Shown: in pieces, positions 26,663 through 35,722 of the stretch
Layout of the letters: each line of letters opens with the position of its first letter
Numbering within the stretch: position 1 is the first letter of the stretch
NCBI GenBank assembly: GCA_037387425.1
Contig: JARRLC010000011.1
Location: forward strand, 1 to 64,000
Direction: 5' to 3'
Length of the DNA stretch: 64,000 bases
Source of the DNA: JARRLC01 sp037387425
GTDB taxonomy: Bacteria; Pseudomonadota; Alphaproteobacteria; Rhizobiales; Rhodomicrobiaceae
Notes under the pieces: model-generated
What the model was told of the DNA's origin: nothing
What the model saw: only the letters and a program-made list of their open reading frames with translations
Databases searched by the model: none
Translations under genes and position numbers: made by a program

Positions 26663-27646
26663 TTAAACTTCAATGCGTGCCATACGGCGGAGTACGAATA
26701 CGCCGAGACATAGCCAGCCTGCTGTCATGAAAACCACGCGGCGGCCTGCATCGTCGTTCCACAGCGTTGAGATGTAGTCAGGCGCAAGCAGGCTGGTGGC
26801 GGCGGCCACGATAAACGGTAGCGAGCCAACCGCGATGGCCGAGGCTTTGACTTCAGCGCTGGCGGTGCGGACTTTCATCGCCAACTTTTGCCGGTCACGC
26901 AGCATTCTTGATAAATTTCCTAACGTTTCCGATAGGTTGCCGCCGGTCTGGTTCTGCATGGCCATGACGGTGGTGAAAAAACGTAGCTCTGGAACAGGCA
27001 CAGCCGCGTTGAGTTTCGTCATGGCTTCGGTGAGGGAGACGCCCGCGCGAAGTTGCGCGACGACCGCGCTGAATTCCTTCGCAATTGGCGGTGAGGCGTC
27101 GTTCGCGACAACATTCAGGCAATCTGTCACCGAATGTCCGGACCTGATGCCGCGTACCATCATATCGACGGCTGCTGCGAAACCGTTAATGAACTTTTGC
27201 CGTCGCCGTTCAGCCAGATGGGCCAGCCAGCGCCCAGGTAAGAACCAAGCGATGAATATTGATGCCGCCGCAGCTATAGAAAGGGGGACACCTGCTAGTA
27301 GCGCTGCTACAAACAGCACAACGCCTAAAACAACGCAGCCCATCCAGTATTTTTCGGGGCTGATTTGCAAACCTGCCGCCGTCAACCGTGCATCGAGACG
27401 CGTTGCCCGGCGCGTGCGTTTGCTATCGGCGACGGCTTTCAGCGCAAATTTCTGCGCGCGGTTGATGTTGAGGTTTGAAGAAGGGGCTTCATCCTGGCCG
27501 GGTTTGCGCTTGCTGGTCAGGGCCGCAAGCCGCCGGGACAGTCCGGAATGGTCGAACAGCACGGGGAAAAACGCTCCGCAGACCATTGCGGCCGCTCCAA
27601 TGGCTGCCATGCATGCAGCGAGCGTATGCGCGGTAAACGGGCTCAT
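26663..27646 (-). CDS. tadB: TadB, type II secretion F-domain membrane protein
   Basis: TadB is the partner platform protein of TadC. The 327-residue product has an N-terminal membrane helix. The GspF domain contains FINGFAAAVDMMVRGIRSGHSVTDCLNVV, VPELRFFTTVMAMQNQTGGNLSETLGNLS and MKVRTASAEVKASA. Two C-terminal helices follow. It overlaps the 3' end of cpaF by 4 bp. The gene itself looks intact even though the upstream ATPase gene is broken. Confidence 0.93.
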   Translation of the reverse strand: MSPFTAHTLAACMAAIGAAAMVCGAFFPVLFDHSGLSRRLAALTSKRKPGQDEAPSSNLNINRAQKFALKAVADSKRTRRATRLDARLTAAGLQISPEKYWMGCVVLGVVLFVAALLAGVPLSIAAAASIFIAWFLPGRWLAHLAERRRQKFINGFAAAVDMMVRGIRSGHSVTDCLNVVANDASPPIAKEFSAVVAQLRAGVSLTEAMTKLNAAVPVPELRFFTTVMAMQNQTGGNLSETLGNLSRMLRDRQKLAMKVRTASAEVKASAIAVGSLPFIVAAATSLLAPDYISTLWNDDAGRRVVFMTAGWLCLGVFVLRRMARIEV

Positions 27647-29038
27647 AAGGGCTGCTCCCCTTCGTGGTGGGAGCGGTCAGCGTGATCTGGCGCCGCCAGA
27701 ATTTCCGTCAACCGGCGTTCCTGCCCGAAATAACGGGCGCGTTCGATGAAACGCGGGCGCGAAATCCCGGTGAAACAATGCTGACCGATAACGTTGCCAT
27801 TTGCATCTTCGCCGAGCACGTTGAACAGCATCAAATCTTGCGTCACCATGATATCGCCTTCCATGCCGATCACCTCCGTCACGTGGGTGATGCGACGGCG
27901 TCCATCACGCATGCGCGCAATCTGGATGATGATATCCACCGCGCCTACGATCATCTGGCGGATGGCGCGTGATGGTAGCAAGAAGCCAGCCATCAAAATC
28001 ATGCCTTCTAAGCGGCTTATGGCCTCACGCGGGCTGTTGGCGTGCAGCGTGCTCATGGAGCCGTCGTGGCCGGTGTTCATCGCTTGGAGTAGGTCGAAGG
28101 CTTCCGGCGGCGCCTTCGCCTTCCAGGTTTGGGGGACGCGTTTCCAGGCGTACCACATGCGGGCGCTGAAGTTGCAATTCGGCGGCGTCTTCACAAGTGA
28201 CAACCCGCTCAGATGAGGAGATATGGCCGGTAAGACAATTCAATAGTGTGGTCTTGCCCGAGCCTGTGCCGCCGGAAATCAGCACATTGCATCGGCAGAG
28301 GCTGATGATTTCCAATAGCCCTTTGCATTCCGCTGATAGTGTGTCGAGTGTAACAAGCTGGTCCAGCGTGAGGCGTTCCTGCCGGAATTTGCGGATGGTT
28401 AGCACGGGGCCATCAAGCGCCAGTGGCGGAAAGATGATGTTCACGCGGCTGCCATCGGGAAGGCGGGCGTCGCAGATCGGGTTGGCGTCGTCTACCCGGC
28501 GTCCAATACGGTTGGCAATGCGTTGGCAGATATTGGCGAGCTGCTGATTATCCGTGAAATGCAAAGGCGCGCGGTTCAGGTGACCGTTGATTTCGATGTA
28601 GCAATTCTTGGTGCCGTTCACCATGATGTCGGTAATGTCGTCGCGCGCCAGAAGAGGTTCAAGCGGCCCTAAGCCCAGAACATCGTTGCAAATTTCTTCA
28701 ATAAGTTCGTCTTGTTCGGAAACGGGCAGTACAGCCGGACTAAGCCGTAGGATCTGGTTAATAAGTTCACGAATTTCGCTGCGCGCGGCATCGGTATCCA
28801 GATTGGCGATGTCGGTTAAATTGATGTTGTCGATCAGCGTGGCAAAGGTGACCTGCTTGATTTCCTGGTACTTCTCAGAGCGCAGGAAAGGCTGCTCGCC
28901 GGAGAAGTTCACCGTTTCGCCGATCTCATCCACTTGGCCGACGGTTTCAGGCGCGGGCTGAGCGAAGGCCGTAGCCGCAGCAATTTGCAGCTCGCGCACG
29001 GGGCGGCGAGCTTGTGGCTTGCTTCGTTTGCCGAACAT
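27643..29038 (-). pseudogene. cpaF: CpaF/TadA pilus-assembly ATPase, disrupted by an internal deletion
   Basis: CpaF is the secretion ATPase that drives Flp-pilus assembly. The upstream frame (29038 down to about 28112) covers the N-terminal domain and Walker A (SGGTGSGKTT) through EDAAELQLQRPHVVRLETRP. Homology resumes in another frame at PEAFDLLQAMNTGHDGS and runs to 27643. Judged against the family, about 26 codons between the NLEGEG and PEAF motifs are replaced by 4 nucleotides. This removes the Walker B segment (RIIVGEVRG in homologues) and shifts the frame. I chose the ATG at 29038, preceded by AAAGGAG. It should be inactive unless the lesion is an assembly error. Confidence 0.88.
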
Positions 29039-29096
29039 CGCTTCGCTCCTTTCCGTTTTTATGTCCGTGTCCGTATCCGTTTCTATTTCCATGTTT

Positions 29097-30413
29097 TTAG
29101 CCAGCTATTCTGCGACTTATTTTGTCGAGCAGCGGAGCCAGAAGTCCTTCGGATTTTTGTGCCGGGCGCGCAGCGTTATCAGTCAGGATTGCAGCTAGTT
29201 CACGAAATGATGCGGTCACCTTCGCCTGGGCCGAGACTTCCGCGATCATCAAGCCATTGTTGGAGGCGGTGCCGAATAGCGGCGCGTCGAAATCGATAAG
29301 TGCGGTCGGAGACAAATCCACCGCGTTTACGAAGTCCTTTGTGGCGATTTCCGGACGTCGCGGCGTATTCAGCTTATTGAGCACCAGAACCGGCGGGTTC
29401 GAGGCAGGACGGTAGGCGTGCAATGTGTCGATAAGGTTTTTGGCGTTGCGCAGGCTGGCCAGATCGGGCTCGGCGGTGATGACAATATCATCTGCCTGCG
29501 AGATAAGATGTTGCGTCCATGCGTTCCAGTGGCGCGGCATATCGAGCGCGACGAATTGTGAGCTTTGTCCCAGCATTTCAACAACTTGCATGGCCGCTTC
29601 AGGAGTGACGGTCAAATCGTGGTCTAGCACGCAAGGGGGCGGAAGCAGGCTGAGCTTGCTGGAGCATTTGGACAAAAGCTTTTCGATCATTGCCGTGTCT
29701 AGACGGCCTGCAGCGGTTAGCGCGTCCCCTATTCCGCGGGCGGAATCCTGGTTGAAGTCTAGCCCCAGCGTGCCAAATGCCAGATCGAAGTCAGCGATGA
29801 CCGTTTCGTTCTCGAAACTTTCCGCAATGGCCCACGCCGTATTGTGGCAAACCATGCTGGAGCCGCAGCCGCCTTTTGCGCCGATAAACGCGGCTATTCG
29901 TCCTGTTTGCGTGTCTGTCATCCCCGCGATGATGCGGGAAATGCTGTTGATGAGTACGGGTGGGGCTATGGGGGAGACGAAATAATCGCTGACATGACGG
30001 CGTAGCAGGGCGCGGTAAAACGGCACGTCGTTGATTTTGCCGAGCACGATAACCCGCGTTCCGGCGTCGCATACATCGGCGAGTTGTTCGAGCCCGGTGA
30101 GGATAGAGCCACCGTCTCCTAGCGATTCCACCACGATTACATTTGGCGTGGGATTATTGGCGAAATGCGCGCATGCGGCGGTAAGGCCGCCCATGTCGAT
30201 GCTAACGCTTACACGCGCGAAACGCCGGTCGAAAGCGGCGTGGTTGAAAACGCTGGCCGTCTGTTCGGTTTCGCAAAACGCATGAACTGTTGAATGCGCC
30301 GACAGCGATGACGTTTGTGAAGCGCTGCTATAAACGTTGCGCGCAGGGCGCATTTGATACGCATGGGATGGAGATGCGTTTTCAACGCCGGTAAGAGTAG
30401 GTGCATTGCTCAT
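29097..30413 (-). CDS. cpaE: CpaE/TadZ pilus localisation ATPase
   Basis: CpaE/TadZ proteins are ParA/MinD-like and localise the pilus machinery. The 438-residue product has an N-terminal receiver-like domain without obvious phosphorylation site. A ParA-type ATPase follows, with the P-loop FIGAKGGCGSSMVCHNTAWA and downstream motifs (VIADFDLAFGTLGLDFNQD, FVALDMPRHW, VLNKLN). It overlaps the cpaD-like gene by 4 bp and is followed by cpaF. Reading frame appears intact. Confidence 0.92.
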   Translation of the reverse strand: MSNAPTLTGVENASPSHAYQMRPARNVYSSASQTSSLSAHSTVHAFCETEQTASVFNHAAFDRRFARVSVSIDMGGLTAACAHFANNPTPNVIVVESLGDGGSILTGLEQLADVCDAGTRVIVLGKINDVPFYRALLRRHVSDYFVSPIAPPVLINSISRIIAGMTDTQTGRIAAFIGAKGGCGSSMVCHNTAWAIAESFENETVIADFDLAFGTLGLDFNQDSARGIGDALTAAGRLDTAMIEKLLSKCSSKLSLLPPPCVLDHDLTVTPEAAMQVVEMLGQSSQFVALDMPRHWNAWTQHLISQADDIVITAEPDLASLRNAKNLIDTLHAYRPASNPPVLVLNKLNTPRRPEIATKDFVNAVDLSPTALIDFDAPLFGTASNNGLMIAEVSAQAKVTASFRELAAILTDNAARPAQKSEGLLAPLLDKISRRIAG

Positions 30414-30706
30414 GGGGTTGCCCCTATGCTGTCTGATCGGGTGCTTTGTGGTGCTGCTGTTGTGTTCTGGTAGGCAGAGATAACGTTGTCGCGTTTGGTG
30501 GCGTCGGCTGGGGTTTCCCGGCGCGGCGCGTAGAGGTCGCGCCTTCTGGCCACCATCATGCGTAGATTGTGTTCGCTTGCTTCGCCGAAATACATGCGGG
30601 ATGAAACGTAGCTTTGTGCGGTGAGATCGTCGTGGAAGGGCATGCCTTCGCAGGCGGAGAGCGTTAGCGCAAAGCAGAGCAGAAACATTAGGCGTATGCG
30701 GTGCAT
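30410..30706 (-). CDS. cpaD: CpaD-like pilus lipoprotein, shortened
   Basis: CpaD is an outer-membrane-associated lipoprotein of the Flp-pilus system, usually above 200 residues. Here the product is only ~98 residues. It has a lipoprotein signal (MHRIRLMFLLCFALTLSAC) followed by a segment like the C-terminal part of CpaD (SEHNLRMMVARRRDLYAPRRETPADATKRDNVI, compare NLAAMVANPRDLLGPR). The middle domain is missing. I chose the ATG at 30706, nine bases after AAGGA. It lies between cpaC and cpaE as expected. Probably a deletion derivative of uncertain function. Confidence 0.75.
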   Translation of the reverse strand: MHRIRLMFLLCFALTLSACEGMPFHDDLTAQSYVSSRMYFGEASEHNLRMMVARRRDLYAPRRETPADATKRDNVISAYQNTTAAPQSTRSDSIGATP

Positions 30707-30731
30707 GATGTGCATTCCTTTTTTCGCTTTC

Positions 30732-32363
30732 TCACTCAATGATGAAGCCGAAGTCGTCGCCAGCCGTCAGTTTTGCCGTGACATGCGCGTTTGGTGGCGG
30801 CGGAAGGTGTTCAGCAGGCGTTTCCAGAGCGTCGCGCGGTGTGGAGCGCACCAGATAAGGGGTAACCAGCACCACCAGTTCGGTTTCTGAGCGGATGAAG
30901 TCGTCGCTACGGAACAGGTGCCCAAGCACGGGGAGTTGTTTCAGCCCTGGAATGCCTTCTGCGCTGCGCCGCGTTTGTTGCGAGATGAGCCCGGCCATGA
31001 CGACCGATCCGCCGCTTGGCAGTTCCAGCGTGCTGCTTGCGCGCCGCACTTTAAGTGCTGGAATGCTGATGGAGTTGACTGTTACCGCGCCTTCGGTGGT
31101 CAACTCGCTCATCTGGGTTGCGATTTTTAAGTTGATGCGTCCGCCGGAAAGAACAACGGGCGTAAATTTCAGTCCAACGCCGAACGATTTGAAAGTGATC
31201 GTCATGCCGTTATTGTCGCTGCCGACTGGAACCGGATATTCGCCGCCCGCGAGGAAGTCAGCGGTTTCGCCGGAGACTGACGTTAGGTTCGGTTTGGCGA
31301 GCGTGTGGGCGAGACCTTCGCGTTCCAGCGCCTGCACGAGTGCGTCAACGCTGGATTTTCCTCTTGAAAAACCGGCAGCTAGTGCTGATCCTGAAGCTGA
31401 ATATTTAAGCACTTTGGCTGTCCTATCCAGCATTGCTCCAGCCACAACACCGCCCGTGACGGGACACGCCGTTTCTGCCACTTTGACGGCTGATAAAGTG
31501 CCCGCTGAGAATGTTTCTGAGAGGTCAACCCCGAGACGGCGCAACGCGCTACGGTTCATTTCCGCGACGGTTACACGCAGCAGAACCTGTTCTTTGGCAT
31601 CAACGGTCAGCAAGTTGAGCACTTGTTCGCTCTTGCCCACGAACCGCGCGGCGATATCGGCTACACGCGTTGATTCTTCCGGGCTGGTGACGGCGCCAGA
31701 TAGGACGATGTTGTCGTTAACCATTTCAAGTTGCACGCGCGCTTTCGGGATAAGGCGGCGGATGAGCCGCGCGACCTGGGTCAGATCGCGTTCCACGACC
31801 ACGTCGAGTGTGAGGATGGTTTCGCCTTCGCGTGAAACGAATGTGGCGCTGGCTTGGCCGATCTTCTGGCCGAGAAGATGCACATGGCGGTTGGTTCGCA
31901 CCACGGCTTCCACCACAGCCGTGTTTGAAACGATGACTTCGGAGACATCCGCCGGCAGATTGATGAGCACCGATTTGTTCAGCCCGACGTTCACCACGCG
32001 GCTTGAAGACTTTAGGGGCGCTGTTTCGGGCTGCACCATGTTGTCAGGTGGCAGATAGGTTTCGCTTATGGCGGAGGAGGGCGCCGCCATGGCGAAGGCA
32101 AGCGCTATGCTGAAAATGCGGCGTAAGAGTATACTGCCTTTTCTGGCGTTTCCGTTGTTCTTGTTATCGCCGTGCTTTCCATGATCCTCGTCACCCACGT
32201 TATCCGCGCGCCTAACGCCATCCTTGCGCTCTTCGTCCTCCCCGCTAAAGCGGTGAACCAATTTCTCTTCCGGCAGATGTTGAGTTTCAGTTGGTTTCTC
32301 GCTTCCGCAGGAATGACGAGGTGAGTCGGGTTGGCATAAGTCGTTGTTTTGTTGATGTTTCAT
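30732..32363 (-). CDS. cpaC: CpaC/RcpA pilus secretin with an inserted N-terminal segment
   Basis: CpaC forms the outer-membrane secretin ring for the Flp pilus. The 543-residue product has a BON-like/N domain (VEAVVRTNRHVHLLGQKIGQASATFVS). A GspD secretin domain follows (GLAHTLAKPNLTSVSGETADFLAGGEYPVP, GVGLKFTPVV, ELVVLVTPYLVR). Before the signal-peptide-like hydrophobic helix (IFSIALAFAMAAPSSA) lies a charged stretch of about 65 residues, encoded by palindromic DNA. This pushes the helix to residue ~80. The ATG at 32363 follows AGGGGG. Export efficiency of the present form is doubtful. Confidence 0.88.
   Translation of the reverse strand: MKHQQNNDLCQPDSPRHSCGSEKPTETQHLPEEKLVHRFSGEDEERKDGVRRADNVGDEDHGKHGDNKNNGNARKGSILLRRIFSIALAFAMAAPSSAISETYLPPDNMVQPETAPLKSSSRVVNVGLNKSVLINLPADVSEVIVSNTAVVEAVVRTNRHVHLLGQKIGQASATFVSREGETILTLDVVVERDLTQVARLIRRLIPKARVQLEMVNDNIVLSGAVTSPEESTRVADIAARFVGKSEQVLNLLTVDAKEQVLLRVTVAEMNRSALRRLGVDLSETFSAGTLSAVKVAETACPVTGGVVAGAMLDRTAKVLKYSASGSALAAGFSRGKSSVDALVQALEREGLAHTLAKPNLTSVSGETADFLAGGEYPVPVGSDNNGMTITFKSFGVGLKFTPVVLSGGRINLKIATQMSELTTEGAVTVNSISIPALKVRRASSTLELPSGGSVVMAGLISQQTRRSAEGIPGLKQLPVLGHLFRSDDFIRSETELVVLVTPYLVRSTPRDALETPAEHLPPPPNAHVTAKLTAGDDFGFIIE
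32234..32318. repeat. Palindromic element inside the cpaC 5' coding region
   Basis: Arms 32234-32252 (cgtcctccccgctaaagcg) and 32300-32318 (cgcttccgcaggaatgacg) are imperfect inverted repeats, matching at 13 of 19 positions. Inner ACCAA/TTGGT arms extend the pairing. The sequence type (ATTCCxGCGxAAGCG) resembles dispersed intergenic palindromes common in alphaproteobacteria. Here it is in frame and adds charged residues ahead of the signal helix. Confidence 0.7.
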
Positions 32364-32407
32364 TGTGCCCCCTATTTATGCCCTTTGTTGTGTCTTCTGT
32401 TTTGCCG

Positions 32408-33160
32408 TTATTGCCGCCGTCCGAATTTCAACATCTTCACGGAGGGTGGTTTGTCCCCCTCGAAGTCATCGGTGCTGGCTGCAGATTGTTTGTCCGCCGC
32501 AGAAACAAGCGCGAGCGAGATTTCGCCAGCGCCTTGCCAGCCGATCAGCCGCCGGGTCTGTTTGGGCGTGAGTTCCAGCGTGGCGGAGAGGTGCTGTGTC
32601 CGGCTGTTGTTGTTTTTCGGTGGTTTTTCCATGGCAAGCACACGCACTGCTTGCAGTAGAATGACGCCTTTCGCCGTTGTGGCGCCGGTTCTACCCTCGC
32701 GTGGCTTGCGCGCCAGAAGCACGTCCACGCGGTCGTTGGTTTGAATGATGTTGCCTGCGATGCTTTCAGCGCGCACCTGCACTGGAACCGCGCGCATGCC
32801 TGCCGCGAGGCGTGAAGCCATGGCGCCGCCGCTGTCAGGATTGACAAACTTGGCTTTGGAAAGCGGTTCGCCTTGCAGAATGGGGAAACGTGTTGGCGCG
32901 GGGAGAATATTAGCTTTTGCGATTTGCGAACGCTGAAAGACGCCTTTAGGGACTGTATTTTTGGGCCAGGGCTGCCATTTGACATCGGCTTTTGTGACGG
33001 TTTCGCCGTTTGTGAAGTTGCGCGCGGCGACCAGCACATCGACGGTTTCGGGCATGCGTGAAGCGGCGGCGTTCCGCGAACCTGCGCTGCGGACCAGTAT
33101 AACCGCCGCGGCTGCCGCGAGCACGGCCAGCATCAGCACAAGAACGCGTGCCTTGCGCAT
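32408..33160 (-). CDS. cpaB: CpaB/RcpC Flp pilus assembly protein
   Basis: The 250-residue product has an N-terminal membrane anchor (VLVLMLAVLAAAAAVILV). A SAF domain follows (VDVLVAARNFTNGETVTKADVKWQPWP...GEPLSKAKFV) and the RcpC region (MRAVPVQVRAESIAGNIIQTNDRVDVLLAR). This is the normal first gene of cpaB-cpaC-cpaD-cpaE-cpaF. No flp pilin gene or cpaA prepilin peptidase lies upstream; the region 33161-33375 before metY has no pilin-like frame. CpaB itself seems intact. Confidence 0.92.
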   Translation of the reverse strand: MRKARVLVLMLAVLAAAAAVILVRSAGSRNAAASRMPETVDVLVAARNFTNGETVTKADVKWQPWPKNTVPKGVFQRSQIAKANILPAPTRFPILQGEPLSKAKFVNPDSGGAMASRLAAGMRAVPVQVRAESIAGNIIQTNDRVDVLLARKPREGRTGATTAKGVILLQAVRVLAMEKPPKNNNSRTQHLSATLELTPKQTRRLIGWQGAGEISLALVSAADKQSAASTDDFEGDKPPSVKMLKFGRRQ

Positions 33161-33375
33161 GACGAATCCCCCATCAAATTTTACGAAAATCGTATATTAT
33201 GCAAAACTTTGCGGCGATTTGGTCAACAAGTCGTTAATTATTGTACGGGATAGGTAATGCTACGGAGATGTGATGCCAGACCTGCAAGAAGAACGTTTTA
33301 ACCGGCCTAAAAGTGTGTTATCGAACGATGTACTTTATGAAGGCCATGGCGGTCGGTTGGCAAGGAGACGCAAAA

Positions 33376-34671
33376 ATGTCAGAAAATCTAAAACCAGAAA
33401 CGCTTGCATTGCACGCTGGGTGGCGCGCTGACGCTGAAACAGGTTCAGTTGCCGTACCGATATATCAAACAACTTCGTATCAGTTCCGCGATACCGAACA
33501 TGCCGCCAACCTTTTCGCGCTAAAAGAACTCGGCAATATCTACACGCGCATCATGAATCCGACGAACGACGCGCTGGAAAAGCGCATCGCGGCGCTCGAA
33601 GGCGGCGTTGCGGCGCTGGCTGTGTCGTCTGGGCAAGCGGCTTCTGCGTTCTCCGTGCAAAATCTGGTGCAGGCGGGCGATAATATCGTCAGCTCTACAG
33701 ATCTCTATGGCGGCACATGGACGCTGTTTTCCAACACATTGAAAAATCAGGGCGTTGAGGTGCGTTTCGTCGATCCAACCGACCCGGAGAATTTCAGACG
33801 CGCTACCGATGAGCGCACGCGCGCCTATTACGCCGAGACGCTGCCGAACCCGAAGCTGGCCGTGTTTCCTATTGCGGAGGTGGCAGCTATTGGCCGTCCG
33901 CTCGGCATTCCGCTGATCATGGACAACACCGCCGCTCCGCTTCTGGCGCGCCCGTTCGATCATGGCGCGGCTGTGGTGGTCTATTCGGCGACGAAATATC
34001 TCGGTGGGCACGGAACGTCTATCGGCGGGCTTCTGATCGATAGTGGCAACTTCGATTGGGGAGCACATCCTGAGCGGCAACCGCTGCTGAATACGCCCGA
34101 TCCGAGCTATCACGGCGCAGTATGGACTGAGGCCGTCAAGCCGCTGGGGCCAATTGCCTATATTCTCAAGGCGCGCGTTACGCTTCTGCGTGATCTGGGT
34201 TCAGCCCTTTCGCCGTTCAATGCGTTCCAGATTTTGCAAGGCATCGAGACGCTTCCATTGCGCATTCAGCGGCATGCGGAAAATGCGACAGCGGTTGCGA
34301 AGTTCCTGTCCGAGCGCCCGGAAGTGACGCGCGTTATCCATCCGTCAGTGCAAACGGGGTTGGCGCGCGACCGCGCCGACAGCTATCTGAAGGGCGGATA
34401 TGGTGGGCTGTTGGGCTTTGAACTGGCAGGTGGCAGAGTGGCCGGTGAGCGCTTCATCAACGCGCTGCAACTGCTTTATCACGTTGCGAATATCGGCGAT
34501 GCGCGCTCTTTGGCCATACATCCGGCGTCTACCACGCATTCGCAGTTAAGCGCCCAGGAGCAGGAGGCGACAGGCGTTTCTCCGGGCTATATCCGGTTGT
34601 CGATCGGTATAGAGCATATCGACGACATTCTGGCCGATCTGACGCGTGGGCTAGAAGCTGTTAGGCGGTAA
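33376..34671 (+). CDS. metY: O-acetylhomoserine sulfhydrylase-type Cys/Met metabolism PLP enzyme
   Basis: This enzyme class makes homocysteine (or methionine) from O-acetylhomoserine and sulfide (or methanethiol). The 431-residue product carries the family features: HAGWRADAETGSVAVPIYQTTSY, YTRIMNPTNDALEKRIAALEGG, SSGQAA and IMDNTAAPLL. The PLP-lysine region is VVVYSATKYLGGHGTSIGG. Length and the GTSIGG motif favour the MetY/Met17 branch over cystathionine gamma-synthase. I chose the ATG at 33376 with AAGGAG upstream. No SAM-riboswitch consensus was visible in the leader. It is not linked to metX in this window. Confidence 0.93.
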   Translation: MSENLKPETLALHAGWRADAETGSVAVPIYQTTSYQFRDTEHAANLFALKELGNIYTRIMNPTNDALEKRIAALEGGVAALAVSSGQAASAFSVQNLVQAGDNIVSSTDLYGGTWTLFSNTLKNQGVEVRFVDPTDPENFRRATDERTRAYYAETLPNPKLAVFPIAEVAAIGRPLGIPLIMDNTAAPLLARPFDHGAAVVVYSATKYLGGHGTSIGGLLIDSGNFDWGAHPERQPLLNTPDPSYHGAVWTEAVKPLGPIAYILKARVTLLRDLGSALSPFNAFQILQGIETLPLRIQRHAENATAVAKFLSERPEVTRVIHPSVQTGLARDRADSYLKGGYGGLLGFELAGGRVAGERFINALQLLYHVANIGDARSLAIHPASTTHSQLSAQEQEATGVSPGYIRLSIGIEHIDDILADLTRGLEAVRR

Positions 34672-34685
34672 GATAGGAAATGAAA

Positions 34686-34717
34686 AACGGGGCCGCATGG
34701 GAAATGCTGGCCCCGTT
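34686..34717. terminator. Bidirectional terminator between metY and the lyase gene
   Basis: AACGGGGCC (34686-34694) and GGCCCCGTT (34709-34717) form a 9-bp perfect stem in the 53-bp gap between two convergent genes, followed on the plus side by CTCATACTTATTTT. Confidence 0.8.
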
Positions 34718-34724
34718 CTCATAC

Positions 34725-35636
34725 TTATTTTGCCGTATTCTGCTGTAATGCGGCGTGTTTGCGCGCGGCGATGGCGTCGGCGATGCCCACAACGCGTTGG
34801 GCCATTTCCTCATGGAGGCGCTCGACCATACGCCCATTGACGTTAAGCACGCCTTTTCCGGCGTTCTCCGGAGCGGCAAACGCGGCGATGAGCTTACGCG
34901 ACCACTCAATTTCTTCCTTGGTCGGGCTGAATATCTCATTACAGGTCGAAATCTGGGCGGGATGTATGAGGGTTTTGCCGTCCATGCCGAGCAAACGCCC
35001 TTGGATACACTCAGCGCGATATCCGTTGTGATCGTCCAGGTTGTTAAATACGCCGTCAATGACGTCCACGCCGTAGGCGCGCGCCGCGATCACGCAAGTG
35101 GAAAACCAGCTTTTCATAGCCGTCCGCGCACCGCTAACCGAAGCCCGTGTTTCTTTGGCAAGGTCGTTGGTACCCATTATGAACGCCGTTAGCGGATTAT
35201 TGGGCGATTTCGCCTCAGCCGCAATGGAAGGCGCGTTGATGATTGCAAACGGCGTTTCCATCATCGCCCATATCGGCAGTTCAGCCGGGGCGCCAGCCTC
35301 TTGCAGCAGCTTTCGCGCGGTGGCGATATCGTCAGGCGTGTTCACCTTCGGCAAGAGAATGGCGTCGGCGCCGGCGGTTGCGGCGGCTTTGAGGTCAGCT
35401 TCGCCCCATTCTGTCGTCAACGCATTCGTTCGGATTGCAACTTCGCGCTCTCCATAGCCTCCGCCTTTGGCAGTCGCCACGGCTTGCAAACGCGCGGCTT
35501 CTTTGATCTCTGGCGCAACAGAGTCTTCCAGGTCGAATATCATCGCGTCAGTATTAAGCGTTTTTGCTTTTTCCAGCGCTCGCGCATTTGATGCCGGCAT
35601 ATAAAGAACGCTGCGGCGGGGATGTATCGTCGTCAT
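34725..35636 (-). CDS. HpcH/HpaI-CitE family CoA-ester lyase (malyl-CoA lyase-like)
   Basis: Members of this Mg-dependent family cleave or form C-C bonds in CoA esters such as malyl-CoA or citramalyl-CoA, or hydrolyse malyl-CoA. The 303-residue product has RRSVLYMPASNARALEKAKTLNTDAMIFDLEDSVAP at the start. VAIRTNALTTEWGEADL, AILLPKV and WAMMETPFAIIN follow, then GMDGKTLIHPAQI near the end. The Arg, Glu and Asp ligands of CitE-type enzymes are visible. Together with methylmalonyl-CoA epimerase and PhaC it hints at acyl-CoA metabolism, but the exact substrate is not readable. Confidence 0.88.
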   Translation of the reverse strand: MTTIHPRRSVLYMPASNARALEKAKTLNTDAMIFDLEDSVAPEIKEAARLQAVATAKGGGYGEREVAIRTNALTTEWGEADLKAAATAGADAILLPKVNTPDDIATARKLLQEAGAPAELPIWAMMETPFAIINAPSIAAEAKSPNNPLTAFIMGTNDLAKETRASVSGARTAMKSWFSTCVIAARAYGVDVIDGVFNNLDDHNGYRAECIQGRLLGMDGKTLIHPAQISTCNEIFSPTKEEIEWSRKLIAAFAAPENAGKGVLNVNGRMVERLHEEMAQRVVGIADAIAARKHAALQQNTAK

Positions 35637-35722
35637 GGGTACCTCGGAATTTTTCTTTGCGCAGATTAGCTGAGCCGTGATTAATCCAGAAGCCCAGCTT
35701 TAGCGTAATTGACCCTTAATAT

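Noticed and set aside
33161..33375. SAM-responsive riboswitch before the metY-like gene
   Set aside because: TTTAACCG-like bases occur, but the paired conserved blocks of SAM-II or related motifs could not be aligned.
33161..33375. Missing Flp pilin gene upstream of cpaB
   Set aside because: No small frame with a prepilin cleavage site and hydrophobic helix is visible on either strand.
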